Assembly (NCBI RefSeq): GCF_000698575.1
Contig: NZ_JFHD01000025.1
Span: 1 to 64,000, forward strand
DNA: 64,000 bases
Direction: 5' to 3'
DNA from: Caballeronia zhejiangensis
Lineage (GTDB): Bacteria; Pseudomonadota; Gammaproteobacteria; Burkholderiales; Burkholderiaceae
A program made the position numbers and the translations under genes. The notes below the pieces were generated by a model, which saw nothing but the letters and a program-made list of their open reading frames with translations, was not told where the DNA came from and did not search any database. Numbering within the stretch: the stretch's first letter is position 1; each line of letters begins with the position of its first letter. Shown piece by piece: positions 18,539 through 27,135 of this stretch.

Positions 18539-19690
18539 TTAAATCGCGCCATCTGTCGTTCGGGGTGTGCGCGCGTCGAGATCGATCTGCCGGCGCTTCA
18601 ATGCTTCGCGCTCCGTAAGCGCTTGCTGATACACCGCGAGGTACTCGTCGCAGACTCTTTCGACGGAAAGCTGGTGCAGGCCGTGACGCGCGCGCGCCGC
18701 CAGTTGCCCACGCGCCTGCCGGTCGAGCAGAAGCCAGCGCAGTTTTGCCGCTGCCTGCCCGATGTCGCCGGCAGGCACGAGCAGACCCGCAGCGCCGTCG
18801 TCGAGCATTTCGGGGATACCGCCCACGCGCGTCGCGACGATCGCGCAGCCGGCCTCGCGCGCCTCCGCGATCACGAGCGGACTCGGGTCCTGGCGCGAGA
18901 GCAGCGCGAATACATCGGCGCTCGCGAAATACGGCCGTGTATCGGCGACGAAACCCGTGAAGTGCGCGTTCTCCGCGATGCCGAGCTCGGCTGCCAGCGC
19001 TTCCATCGATCCGCGATCGGGGCCTTCGCCGACGAGATACAGATGCGGCTCCGCCATGAATTCGCGCTCGCTCGCGGACTGCTCGCGCACCTGCGCGAAC
19101 GCCTGCAGAAGATCCGCAATCCCTTTCCTGCGATACATCCCCGCCACGCAGACGATATTCGGATGCTTGAGCCGCACCGGTTTCGCGGGCGGCCGCGTGA
19201 TGAGCCGCGGCGCGCCGACGGCGCCGTTGAGCACGGTCGACAACCGCGCCGGCCCGATGCCGCGCGCCTCCAGATCGAGCGCCAGCGCGCGGCTCACGGC
19301 CACCATGCGATCGCCCACGCGCACCAGCGCCGCGCTTTTCTGCAGTTCGTGATGCACCGTGGTGACGAGCGCGAAGCGCCGCCGCATGCTGCCGAAACGC
19401 GAAATGAGCGCGCCGGTCATCATGTGCGCGTGCACGATGTCGGGATCGAAACGATCGATGAGACGATTGAATCCCGCGATCATCGACGGCACGCGCCACG
19501 GTTGCCGCGACTGCTGCAGCGAAACATGCGTGATGCCGTGGCGACGCAAAAGCGGCTCGAAGCCGCCGCCCGACGATGCGACCACGACGTCCTGCCCCAT
19601 GCGCGCCTGCATGCAGGCGAGATCGACCATCATGTTGACGGTGCCGTTGCCGATCGTCTGCGCGTGATTGGCGAGATGGACTATTCGCAT
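18539..19690 (-). CDS. glycosyltransferase family 4
   Basis: A 383-residue GT-B-fold glycosyltransferase. The N-terminal acceptor domain begins MRIVHLANHAQTIGNGTVN. The C-terminal GT4 donor domain contains VAGMYRRKGIADLLQAF, LVGEGPDRGSME, FTGFVADTRPYFASADVFALLSR and the E-x7-E type region IAEAREAGCAIVATRVGG. These are features of retaining enzymes acting on lipopolysaccharide or exopolysaccharide. It is alone on the minus strand, and a sugar transferase gene is 4 kb away. The donor and acceptor are unknown. Confidence 0.9.
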   Translation of the reverse strand: MRIVHLANHAQTIGNGTVNMMVDLACMQARMGQDVVVASSGGGFEPLLRRHGITHVSLQQSRQPWRVPSMIAGFNRLIDRFDPDIVHAHMMTGALISRFGSMRRRFALVTTVHHELQKSAALVRVGDRMVAVSRALALDLEARGIGPARLSTVLNGAVGAPRLITRPPAKPVRLKHPNIVCVAGMYRRKGIADLLQAFAQVREQSASEREFMAEPHLYLVGEGPDRGSMEALAAELGIAENAHFTGFVADTRPYFASADVFALLSRQDPSPLVIAEAREAGCAIVATRVGGIPEMLDDGAAGLLVPAGDIGQAAAKLRWLLLDRQARGQLAARARHGLHQLSVERVCDEYLAVYQQALTEREALKRRQIDLDARTPRTTDGAI

Positions 19691-19922
19691 GAGATAGGCT
19701 GTTTGTGCGCTCGCCGGCCCATGCCGGCGGCGTCGATCTTATTGTTTCGAGGACGCGTCTCGAAGCGGCCTGCGCCGCGCCGATCGCGTTGTTATCGCGT
19801 TGTTATCGCTTTGTTATTGCCTCGATGCCCGGACGGTCCACGCCTTCGATGCTGCTGACTGCCGCGTTGGTTCTTTCGCCGCGCGCGCGGTTGCGGCGCA
19901 CGCTGCGCGTCTCTGGTGGCGC

Positions 19923-20456
19923 TTACAGCAACTCGTACGTCGTGGCGTTGTCGCTCGCGGCGAACGGAGCCTTGCTCGCGCCCGATGCTTCGCGCGATTG
20001 CCGGCCCTTTCTCGTCAGACCGATGTACGGCATGCCGTGCTCGAGAAACGGCCCTTCGGTCTTGCGAAAGCCGAACGCCTCGTAGAAACCGCGCAGGCTC
20101 ACCGGCGCGGTCAGCCGCACGCGGCGGCCGGGCCAACGCTCGGCGGTCACCGCGAGCACGCGTTCGATCAGGGCGTGCGCGGTGCCGTCGCCGCGACGCA
20201 GCGGGCTCGTCAAGATCTTGTCCACCACGACTTCCGGATCATCCGCGTCGCCCTCGTTGATGCGTGCATAGGCGAGCACGGGCATCGAACGGCTCATGTC
20301 CTCGGCGGCGAATACGTGCGTGCCGGTTTCATCGCGACCATCCGGGTCGAGATGGACATGCGACTGTTCGACGACGAACACCGCACTGCGCGCGCGCAAA
20401 ATCAGATAAAGCTCCCGCGCAGTGAGTTGTTCGAAATCCAGCGTTTTCCAGTTCAT
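19923..20456 (-). CDS. ElaA-type GNAT N-acetyltransferase
   Basis: A 177-residue GNAT protein of the ElaA group. It opens with LTARELYLILRARSAVFVVEQ, which in this family precedes the acetyl-CoA fold. The core has VLAYARI, VDKILTSPLRRGDGTAHALIE (CoA pyrophosphate loop) and VSLRGFYEAFGF. A C-terminal tail of about 25 residues follows. The substrate is unknown. The gene is divergent from the DUF1839 gene. Confidence 0.88.
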   Translation of the reverse strand: MNWKTLDFEQLTARELYLILRARSAVFVVEQSHVHLDPDGRDETGTHVFAAEDMSRSMPVLAYARINEGDADDPEVVVDKILTSPLRRGDGTAHALIERVLAVTAERWPGRRVRLTAPVSLRGFYEAFGFRKTEGPFLEHGMPYIGLTRKGRQSREASGASKAPFAASDNATTYELL

Positions 20457-20833
20457 CGATTATCTCCATGCTTTACCGGCAATTACCGGCGTTGCGACGA
20501 TTGAACGTTACGTGCCGACCCGCCTGAATTCAGTGCGCCATCGCACCGACCCATGACGCGCGCGCCTTTCAAATAAGCTCGACCACACGCACAAAGGCGT
20601 CCCGGGGAAAAAGACGCCTTTCCGACGATCAATGCGACCGCGCTGCAGCCCGGGTTGCGGGCTGCCGCGCGCGCGTCGCATGGCGTCGATAGCACTCGCG
20701 TAATACGGCACCTTCATGGGAAAATCACAATGCATGCCGCCATCGAACGCGATAGAGACGCACGATTAAAAGCACATTCGCTCCATTGCGCACGCGGTAT
20801 CGAACGCCGGCCTTTCCGGCCCGAGGTCACGGC
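20457..20833. other. 377-base divergent intergenic region
   Basis: It separates the ElaA and DUF1839 genes and must hold both promoters. A hairpin at 20593-20621 (AAAGGCGTC and GACGCCTTT, 11-base loop) is terminator-like but lacks a T tract. I see no small gene with a good start. Confidence 0.55.
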
Positions 20834-21862
20834 ATGAGCGCGTTCCATACGAGCGGTGTGACGGATTCAGGAGCAAGTCGTTCCCGCGTCGTGTCACTCG
20901 ATCCCTTGCGCATGCGTGCGCGGCGGCATCACGCGCACGCGCTGCATCGCGGCGAGCGCATCTGGCGTGAAGCGGTCGCGCCCGTCGATCTGTGGATCGA
21001 AATTCTGCACGGCAACGGGCTCGAACCGCGCGCTGCGCTCGCGTTCGCCGTCGCTCAGGACTTCGAAGCCGATCAGTTCACGCTCGGCAAGCTGCCGTTC
21101 GAAGACATCGAAAAACTCTACGGCCTGCAAGTGCAGGAGCTTTCCGTGTTCGATTCGCTCGAAGAGCGCGCGCTCGTGCAGACGCGCCGCGCGAATATCG
21201 TGCTCGTCGAAGTCGATGCATTCTATCTGCCGGACACGCGCACGGCTTCGTATCGCCGCGAACATGCGAAGACGACCATCGGCATCGATGTGATCGATCG
21301 CGATGCGCGGCGTCTCGGCTACTTTCATCACACGGGTTATCACCTTCTCGACGGCGAAGACTACGACGGCGTGCTGCGCTCGAATGCGACGCCCGAGCCG
21401 GCGCTTTTTCCGCACGTCGAGTTTGTCAAGCGCGTGCGCGAGCCGCTGTCGGGCACGCCGCTCGCGGAAGTATCGGCGGATCTGCTGTGCGCGCATCTGT
21501 TGCGGCGTCCGATGCACAATCCGATCACGCGTTGGCGCGCGGCGTTTCCCGAGCATCTCGATACGATGATTGCGCGCGGCGAATCGTATGCGCGTCATTA
21601 CGCGTTCAACGTGATGAGGCAACTCGGCGCGAACTTCGAATTGCTCGCGCATTATCTGCAGTGGATGCGCGAACAAGGCTTCGACATTCCCGTGCAGACG
21701 TATGCGGGCGCGCGCAAGATCGCGAGCGAAACCATGGTGATGCAGTGCCGCCTCGCGCGCGCCCTTTCGCGCGGACGACGAGAGCTGTGCGAGACATCGT
21801 TCGACGTGATCGAGGATGCGTACGAACGCGTGATTCCTCCGCTTGCGGATATCGTGTGCTGA
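20834..21862 (+). CDS. DUF1839 family protein
   Basis: A 342-residue cytoplasmic protein with the DUF1839 features VDLWIEILHGNGLEP, DFEADQFTLGKLP, LYGLQVQEL, EVDAFYLPDT, REHAKTTIGIDVID and YFHHTGYHLLDGEDYDG. This family is related to BtrH-type acyl/aminoacyl transferases and is often encoded beside carrier proteins and amino acid:carrier protein ligases. No such partners are here. From memory the family has a Cys in the segment before VDLWIE, where this protein has VAP, so it may have lost a catalytic residue. The start at 20834 avoids 16 residues of read-through. Confidence 0.8.
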   Translation: MSAFHTSGVTDSGASRSRVVSLDPLRMRARRHHAHALHRGERIWREAVAPVDLWIEILHGNGLEPRAALAFAVAQDFEADQFTLGKLPFEDIEKLYGLQVQELSVFDSLEERALVQTRRANIVLVEVDAFYLPDTRTASYRREHAKTTIGIDVIDRDARRLGYFHHTGYHLLDGEDYDGVLRSNATPEPALFPHVEFVKRVREPLSGTPLAEVSADLLCAHLLRRPMHNPITRWRAAFPEHLDTMIARGESYARHYAFNVMRQLGANFELLAHYLQWMREQGFDIPVQTYAGARKIASETMVMQCRLARALSRGRRELCETSFDVIEDAYERVIPPLADIVC

Positions 21863-21931
21863 ACGTTGATGTCGAACCGCGATTCGCACGCGCTTTCATC
21901 TCGGCAGCGACTGTTTAAAAAGACACATTTC

Positions 21932-21954
21932 AACCCTTGTTTCAAGGGTTTTTT
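21932..21954 (+). terminator. Rho-independent terminator of the DUF1839 gene
   Basis: AACCCTTG, a short loop of T residues, CAAGGGTT, then a T tract. Confidence 0.8.
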
Positions 21955-22073
21955 CACTCGCTTACGTTCGCGTCTTATGCGGGTTTTTATGACCTCGTGA
22001 TGTCGCCGCGAGAATTTCTGCGCGCCGGTTTCTCCGCGTTAATGAGTTCCGCATGAGATTGTCCTCGATGAAA

Positions 22074-22105
22074 CATTTCAGGGCATCGCGTGCACGACTG
22101 AAATG
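22074..22105. repeat. inverted repeat CATTTCAG/CTGAAATG
   Basis: Perfect 8-bp arms separated by 16 bases in the non-coding region. It could be a spaced operator or a hairpin. Confidence 0.4.
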
Positions 22106-22679
22106 CGCTGCGCCCGACCATGAATCCGATGAATGACGCGCAAACGTTTCACGGCGGCTAGTCGCGTGCCGAACTCGCGAGAGGGCCGCTACAAGGCCTA
22201 TGTGGGCTACTCCTCGCCGAAAGCCGCGCTATTGAGGCGCTTATGCGCGAGGAATCGCACACGCAGATTTCACTTCGTGCAACGGGCGCAACGTTTCCGC
22301 TTCACGCAACGCCGCGCGGAAGACTTTTCCCGATGCCGGCAAAGCCTTATCCGGCAAGGCTTCGTGGGGACTCAAACAGCGCTCGGATAAACACGCGTTC
22401 GCCAGCCCACGGAGCCGATGGAACACGGATGAATCATTTTCCATTGTCCCTACGAAAGAAGGTGGTATGTCGAAGGGATGTCGACCCGTGAGGCCTGTCG
22501 CACCGTGGTCAAAAAATCCTCAACCGCCATTCGAGGGGTATGCGCTGATGAAACTCATCGGGGCACGCACGTATTCCTAAGACCACCGATGTTCAAGACT
22601 GAAACAAAAACGCAGCGCTGCGCTGCATCACAAAAAGTGCACGAGTTATGAGGCCCCGCCAGCATTGCGATTGCCCGCA

Positions 22680-22697
22680 TTGGCACAGTCCTCGCTA
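22680..22697 (+). promoter_or_regulatory. candidate sigma54 promoter
   Basis: TTGGCACAGTCCTCGCTA has the sigma54 layout, with GG and GC separated by exactly 10 bases. It lies about 180 bases upstream of the Crp-type gene and on the same strand. Confidence 0.45.
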
Positions 22698-22879
22698 ATA
22701 GAAGCACGCAACCCAGACCAGTGCGATCAACCAAAAGCAATTCAAGTACGAAACGGGCGGCTACGGGGCTGATGTCATCCTTCCTCGAGGAACCGGCGCA
22801 AGCGGCAATCTTCGAAAACGGTCACATCAGTAAATAAAAATTGAAGCGCAACGCGCGAAAGTTACGAGAGAGAACAATC

Positions 22880-23626
22880 ATGCTGACCCTCCAGTCCGAC
22901 CTGCACGGCAATCATCTGCTTGGCGCGCTTCCTGCGCACGAATGGCAGGCGCTCACGCCGCATCTGGAACTCGTGCAATTGCGCACCGAGCAACTGCTGT
23001 GCGACTCCGGCCAACGGATTCACCACGTCTACTTCCCGACGACCGCGATCATCTCGCTGCTGCACACGATGGAAGACGGCGGTTCGGTCGAGATTGCCGC
23101 GGTGGGACGCGAAGGCATGACTGGCGTGCCGGTTCTGACCGGCGGCGAAACGATGCCGACCCGCGTGCAGGTGCAATGCCCGGGCTTCGCGTATCGCATG
23201 AGCGCGCAAGCGTTGCGCGAGCAGTTCGGCCGCTCGGACTTCCTGCGCCGCCTGATGCTGCTCTATATGCAGGCGCTGCTCACGCAGGTCGCGCAGACGG
23301 CGGCATGCAACCGGCATCACTCGCTGAACAAGCAACTTTGCCGCTGGCTGCTGATCGAAATCGATCGCACGGCGTCGAACGAATTGCAGGTCACGCAGCA
23401 ACTGATCGCGGACATGCTGGGCGTGCGCCGCGAAGGCGTGACCGAAGCGGCGGGCAAGCTTCACGACGCGGGTCTCATTCATCACAGCCGCGGCTGCATC
23501 AAGGTCGTGGATCGCGAGGGTCTGGAAGCACGCGCATGCGAGTGCTACGGGCTCGTCAAGCGGGAGTTCGACCGACTACTTCCGCGTCTTCGTGCAACCG
23601 AGGCGATATCGGCCTCAAGTGTCTAA
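22880..23626 (+). CDS. Crp/Fnr-family transcriptional regulator
   Basis: A 248-residue regulator with an N-terminal cyclic-nucleotide-binding fold (about residues 15-130, including YFPTTAIISLLHTMEDGGSVE and VGREGMTG) and a C-terminal winged helix (about 165-225, including TQQLIADMLGVRREGVTEAAGKL). It lacks the Fnr cysteine cluster and the canonical cAMP phosphate-cassette residues, so the ligand is unknown. The start MLTLQSD at 22880 follows a GAGAGAG run. The sugar transferase gene begins 12 bases after its stop, so the two are probably cotranscribed. Regulation of polysaccharide production is a reasonable inference. Confidence 0.9.
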   Translation: MLTLQSDLHGNHLLGALPAHEWQALTPHLELVQLRTEQLLCDSGQRIHHVYFPTTAIISLLHTMEDGGSVEIAAVGREGMTGVPVLTGGETMPTRVQVQCPGFAYRMSAQALREQFGRSDFLRRLMLLYMQALLTQVAQTAACNRHHSLNKQLCRWLLIEIDRTASNELQVTQQLIADMLGVRREGVTEAAGKLHDAGLIHHSRGCIKVVDREGLEARACECYGLVKREFDRLLPRLRATEAISASSV

Positions 23627-23638
23627 CGGCTAGGATTA

Positions 23639-25081
23639 ATGCAAGAAAAAAACCTCGATCTGTTCTCATGGCTGGCGCGTGTTCTGGATGTCTGTCTCAT
23701 CATCGCGGGCGGATTGATCGCGCATGACGTACGCTTTTCGTCGCTGGATTTCGTCAGCGATATCGAAAGGCTTCTGATCGCGTTCAACTCCGCACTCGCC
23801 CTCCTGCTCTTCCCTGCTTTCGGCGTGTATGAAACCTGGCGCGGCAAGCCGTTCGCCATGATGCTGGCGCGCGTCACTTTGGCGTGGATGGCGGTCGTCG
23901 CGGGCGCCCTGCTGCTCGCCTTCACGCTACATCGCATGGATACGGTGTCGCGACTCTGGTTCGCGTATTCGACGCTCATTTCCGGCGCGCTCATCATCGC
24001 TTCGAAGCTGATCGTGTACTCGGCCTTGCGCCTGATGCGCGGCCGCGGCCTGAATCAGCGCACCGTGGCGATCGTCGGCGCGCAGGGTTTCTCGCGGACC
24101 TTGCTCGCGCACCTGTGCAGCACGCCCGAACAGGGCTTTACTCCGGTGTGCATTCTCGATACGACCGGCGACGAGGAACTGCACGCGAGCGGCATCAGCG
24201 GCATGCCCACGCCGACGACCGCGATCGGCATGGGCGGCAATCGTTTGCCGGTGCTGAACGATTTCGACGAACTCGTCGAAAAGGTGCGCGCCGAGGAAAT
24301 CAACGAAGTGTGGCTCGCGCTGCCGCTGTCGCAGGAGCACACGATCTACCGCTTCGTGCATGCGCTGCGGCACGATTTCGTGAATCTGCGGCTGATTCCG
24401 GACACGCGCAGCATTTCGCTCTTCAATCATTCGATGACGGATGTCGCCGGGCTCGCGACCATCAACCTGACGACGTCTCCGATCAGCACGCTGCAGATGT
24501 GGCCGAAGATGCTCTTCGACCGCCTGTTCGCGGCGGCCGCGCTGCTCGCGCTCTCGCCGCTGATGATCGCGATCGCGATCGCCGTGAAGACGACCTCGAA
24601 GGGTCCGGTGTTCTTCACGCAGCATCGCAAGGGCGCGGACGGACGGCCGTTTCGCATCTACAAGTTCCGTTCGATGGGCGTGCATCGCGAGCACGGTCAA
24701 GTGACGCAGGCGACGCGCAACGATCCGCGCGTGACGAAGGTCGGCGCGTTCCTGCGGCGCACGAGCCTCGACGAGCTGCCGCAGTTCCTGAACGTGCTGT
24801 TCGGGCATATGTCGGTGGTCGGTCCGCGCCCGCACGCGATCGAGCACGACGATCTGTACAAGGATCTCGTCTACGGCTACATGTTCCGCTACCGCATCAA
24901 GCCCGGCATTACCGGCTGGGCGCAGGTGAACGGCTATCGCGGCGCGACGGAAAAGGTCGAGAAGATGCAAAGCCGCGTGAAGTTCGACCTCTTCTACATT
25001 CACAACTGGTCGTTCTGGTTCGACATCAAGATCGTCGCGATGACGATGTTCAAGGGATTCATCGGACGCAACGCGTATTGA
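23639..25081 (+). CDS. undecaprenyl-phosphate sugar phosphotransferase (WcaJ/EPS type)
   Basis: A 480-residue polyprenyl-phosphate hexose-1-phosphate transferase, the first enzyme of an exopolysaccharide pathway. Four N-terminal membrane helices (about residues 10-130) precede a CoA-binding-like domain (about 140-260). A fifth hydrophobic segment ([20 protein letters not shown]) leads into the catalytic bac_transf domain with [30 protein letters not shown] and [15 protein letters not shown]. All core motifs are present. It follows a Crp-type regulator. No other EPS genes are within this window on its side, so it may be a stand-alone priming enzyme. Confidence 0.94.
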   Translation: MQEKNLDLFSWLARVLDVCLIIAGGLIAHDVRFSSLDFVSDIERLLIAFNSALALLLFPAFGVYETWRGKPFAMMLARVTLAWMAVVAGALLLAFTLHRMDTVSRLWFAYSTLISGALIIASKLIVYSALRLMRGRGLNQRTVAIVGAQGFSRTLLAHLCSTPEQGFTPVCILDTTGDEELHASGISGMPTPTTAIGMGGNRLPVLNDFDELVEKVRAEEINEVWLALPLSQEHTIYRFVHALRHDFVNLRLIPDTRSISLFNHSMTDVAGLATINLTTSPISTLQMWPKMLFDRLFAAAALLALSPLMIAIAIAVKTTSKGPVFFTQHRKGADGRPFRIYKFRSMGVHREHGQVTQATRNDPRVTKVGAFLRRTSLDELPQFLNVLFGHMSVVGPRPHAIEHDDLYKDLVYGYMFRYRIKPGITGWAQVNGYRGATEKVEKMQSRVKFDLFYIHNWSFWFDIKIVAMTMFKGFIGRNAY

Positions 25082-25094
25082 TCGGCGTAAAAAC

Positions 25095-25134
25095 GCGAAA
25101 GGCCCGGCGATTTTCGGATCGCCGGGCCTTTCGC
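25095..25134. terminator. bidirectional terminator between sugar transferase gene and rpiA
   Basis: A 17-bp stem, GCGAAAGGCCCGGCGAT and its complement, with a 6-base loop, lying between convergent genes. Confidence 0.85.
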
Positions 25135-25150
25135 TTGGTGCGCGCGTGAC

Positions 25151-25840
25151 TTACTTGTAGTCGATGCGCTCGACGCCGTTCTCCGTGCCGAGCAGACAGA
25201 TATTCGCGCCGCGCGCCGCGAACAGACCGACCGTCACGACGCCCGGCCAGGCGTTGATCTGCGCTTCGAGCGCACGCGGATCGGTGATCGACAGGCCCTT
25301 CACGTCGAGGATTTCGTTGCCGTTGTCCGTGATGAACGGCGAGCCGTCCTTCGTCACGCGCACGATCGGCACGCCGCCGAGCGCCGCGAGCTTGCGGCCG
25401 ATCGCCGTGCGCGCCATCGGCACGACTTCGACGGGCAGCGGGAACGTGCCCATCACCGGGACGCGCTTGCTCGCGTCGGCGATGCACACGAACACGTCCG
25501 CCACCGACGCGACGATTTTCTCGCGCGTGAGCGCGCCGCCGCCGCCCTTGATCATCGCGCCGCTCGCGTCGATTTCATCGGCGCCGTCGACGTAAATGGA
25601 CAGCGTTTCGATGTCGTTCAGATCGAACACCTTGAAACCGTGCGATTCGAGCCGCGCCGTGGTCGCGAGCGAACTCGACACCGCGCCGCGATAACGCGCC
25701 TTGGACTTCGCGATGGCGTCGATGAAGCAGTTCGCCGTCGATCCGGTGCCGACGCCGATGATCGCGCCTTCCGGCACGTTCGCGTTCACGTAGTCGGCGG
25801 CGGCCTGACCGACCAGTTGCTTGAGTTCGTCTTGAGTCAT
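25151..25840 (-). CDS. rpiA: ribose-5-phosphate isomerase A
   Basis: A 229-residue enzyme that interconverts ribose-5-phosphate and ribulose-5-phosphate in the pentose phosphate pathway. Family motifs are [13 protein letters not shown] (phosphate loop), [21 protein letters not shown] with the catalytic aspartate, and [14 protein letters not shown] with the catalytic glutamate and lysine. Length is normal. It is downstream of the sirB-type gene on the same strand. Confidence 0.97.
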   Translation of the reverse strand: MTQDELKQLVGQAAADYVNANVPEGAIIGVGTGSTANCFIDAIAKSKARYRGAVSSSLATTARLESHGFKVFDLNDIETLSIYVDGADEIDASGAMIKGGGGALTREKIVASVADVFVCIADASKRVPVMGTFPLPVEVVPMARTAIGRKLAALGGVPIVRVTKDGSPFITDNGNEILDVKGLSITDPRALEAQINAWPGVVTVGLFAARGANICLLGTENGVERIDYK

Positions 25841-25906
25841 GGGAGCGGTGCTGCTGTATCGGTGAAAACTGAGATTTTATCGGAGCGCGGGCGACGGCCT
25901 CGCGGA

Positions 25907-26302
25907 TCATGCCAACGCGTGCAGGAAGCCGAGCGGATCGTGCGTGCGCGCCACCGACGCGATGAACGCGAACACGACGATCGCCAGCACGCCATAAACG
26001 GCGCGCGCGCCCTTCGTGCGGCCGCGCTTGAGCGCGAACGTGCCGAGCACGATATAGACGACGAGCCCCGCGATTTTCGCGCCGAGCCACGCAGCGTTCG
26101 CCGAAAAGCCGATGATCGCGACCAGCGCGATGGCGCTCGCGAGCAAAAGCGTATCGACGATATGCGGCAGGATTTTCGTCGCGCGCGCGGCGAGGAGGCG
26201 CGAATTCGTCAGCATCCAGATCCAGCGCAGCACGAATCCGGCGATGGAAAGGCCGGCGCATGTCATGTGGATCGCGCGCAGTGTCGGAAACCAGTCGTTC
26301 AT
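25907..26302 (-). CDS. SirB-family inner-membrane protein
   Basis: A 131-residue protein with four hydrophobic segments (about residues 8-30, 45-65, 70-92 and 100-120) and the SirB2-like pattern LRAIHMTCAGLSIAGFVLRWIWML. The function of the family is unknown. Its ATG overlaps the amidase stop codon in an ATGA, so translation is coupled to the amidase gene. Confidence 0.85.
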   Translation of the reverse strand: MNDWFPTLRAIHMTCAGLSIAGFVLRWIWMLTNSRLLAARATKILPHIVDTLLLASAIALVAIIGFSANAAWLGAKIAGLVVYIVLGTFALKRGRTKGARAVYGVLAIVVFAFIASVARTHDPLGFLHALA

Positions 26303-27135
26303 TGTGGGAAGTATTTATCGAGCAGGGCCTGGGCGATCGCGTCGCTTTCTGCATCCGCGTTGCCCGCGTAATCCGACGGGCGAAAGTGCATCTGAAACGC
26401 GCTGAAGACGCGGCGGGTTTTGGCGTCGAGCACGCCGTCGGTCGCGACTTCGTAGCCGTAGCGCTTCAGCTTTTCCTGCAGCGCGCGCACGTCCGATGGC
26501 GCCTTCGGATCGCGGCCCGCGAGATGCGTGGCAACAGCCGCGTCGTCGGGCCATGCGCCCACGCCGGCGTCGTATAGCGCATGCCACGGGAAAAGCGGAC
26601 CCGGATCGATCTTGCGTTGCGGCGCGATGTCGCTATGGCCGACGACGCGCGTCGGCGGGATGTGGTAGCGCGCGACGATATCGCGGGAGAGCTTGATGAG
26701 CGCATCGACTTGCGCGGGCGGATACGGCTGCCATTTTCCATCGCTCGACGGGCCGATCGGACCGAGATTCACGTTCTCGATGCCGATAGACGACGCGTTC
26801 AGCTCCGTCGCGCCCTGCCACGAGCTCACGCCGGCGTGCCAGGCGCGCTTGTCTTCCGGCACCAGTTGATAGACGACCGGCTCGCCTTTCTCGATGCGCG
26901 GGGCGTCGGGGACGACGTAGTGCACGCTGACTTCATCGCCGGTCAGGACGGCGAGCGATCCCGCTTCGTCGATCTCCGTGTAGTGCATCACGAGGAAACG
27001 GATGCGGGAATCGGCGTTCTTCGCGTGGTACTGCGTGTCGGCGATGTAGGTGGTGCGGTCTTGCATCGCGGTGCAGGCGGTGAGCAGGCATGCGGAGATT
27101 GCTGCGACCATGCCCAAAAACTTCGTGCTCGTCAT
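26299..27135 (-). CDS. AmiD-like N-acetylmuramoyl-L-alanine amidase lipoprotein
   Basis: A 278-residue zinc amidase that cleaves the bond between N-acetylmuramic acid and L-alanine. The signal peptide ends in a lipobox (LLTAC), so it is probably anchored in the outer membrane. The amidase_2 domain (about residues 40-195) shows the zinc-site motifs VMHYTEID, GIENVN and GHSDIAPQRKIDPGP. A peptidoglycan-binding domain follows (about 205-275). I use the ATG at 27135, which overlaps the nuclease stop by 4 bases; an alternative ATG at 27150 adds five residues. It is the middle gene of the HNH nuclease-amidase-sirB cluster. Confidence 0.92.
   Translation of the reverse strand: MTSTKFLGMVAAISACLLTACTAMQDRTTYIADTQYHAKNADSRIRFLVMHYTEIDEAGSLAVLTGDEVSVHYVVPDAPRIEKGEPVVYQLVPEDKRAWHAGVSSWQGATELNASSIGIENVNLGPIGPSSDGKWQPYPPAQVDALIKLSRDIVARYHIPPTRVVGHSDIAPQRKIDPGPLFPWHALYDAGVGAWPDDAAVATHLAGRDPKAPSDVRALQEKLKRYGYEVATDGVLDAKTRRVFSAFQMHFRPSDYAGNADAESDAIAQALLDKYFPQ

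Larger units (their letters stand above)
21863..22879. other. about 1 kb non-coding region upstream of the Crp-type regulator
   Basis: It has lower and more even GC than its neighbours and contains only short frames without credible starts or codon bias. It holds a terminator at 21932-21954, an inverted repeat at 22074-22105 and a sigma54-like element at 22680-22697. The length suggests a regulated promoter region, a small RNA or gene decay; none can be proved from sequence. Confidence 0.6.

Noticed and set aside
22133-22491. Short plus-strand frames (about 82-85 codons)
   Set aside because: No Shine-Dalgarno sequence, no codon bias, Arg-rich composition and mutual overlap; treated as non-coding.
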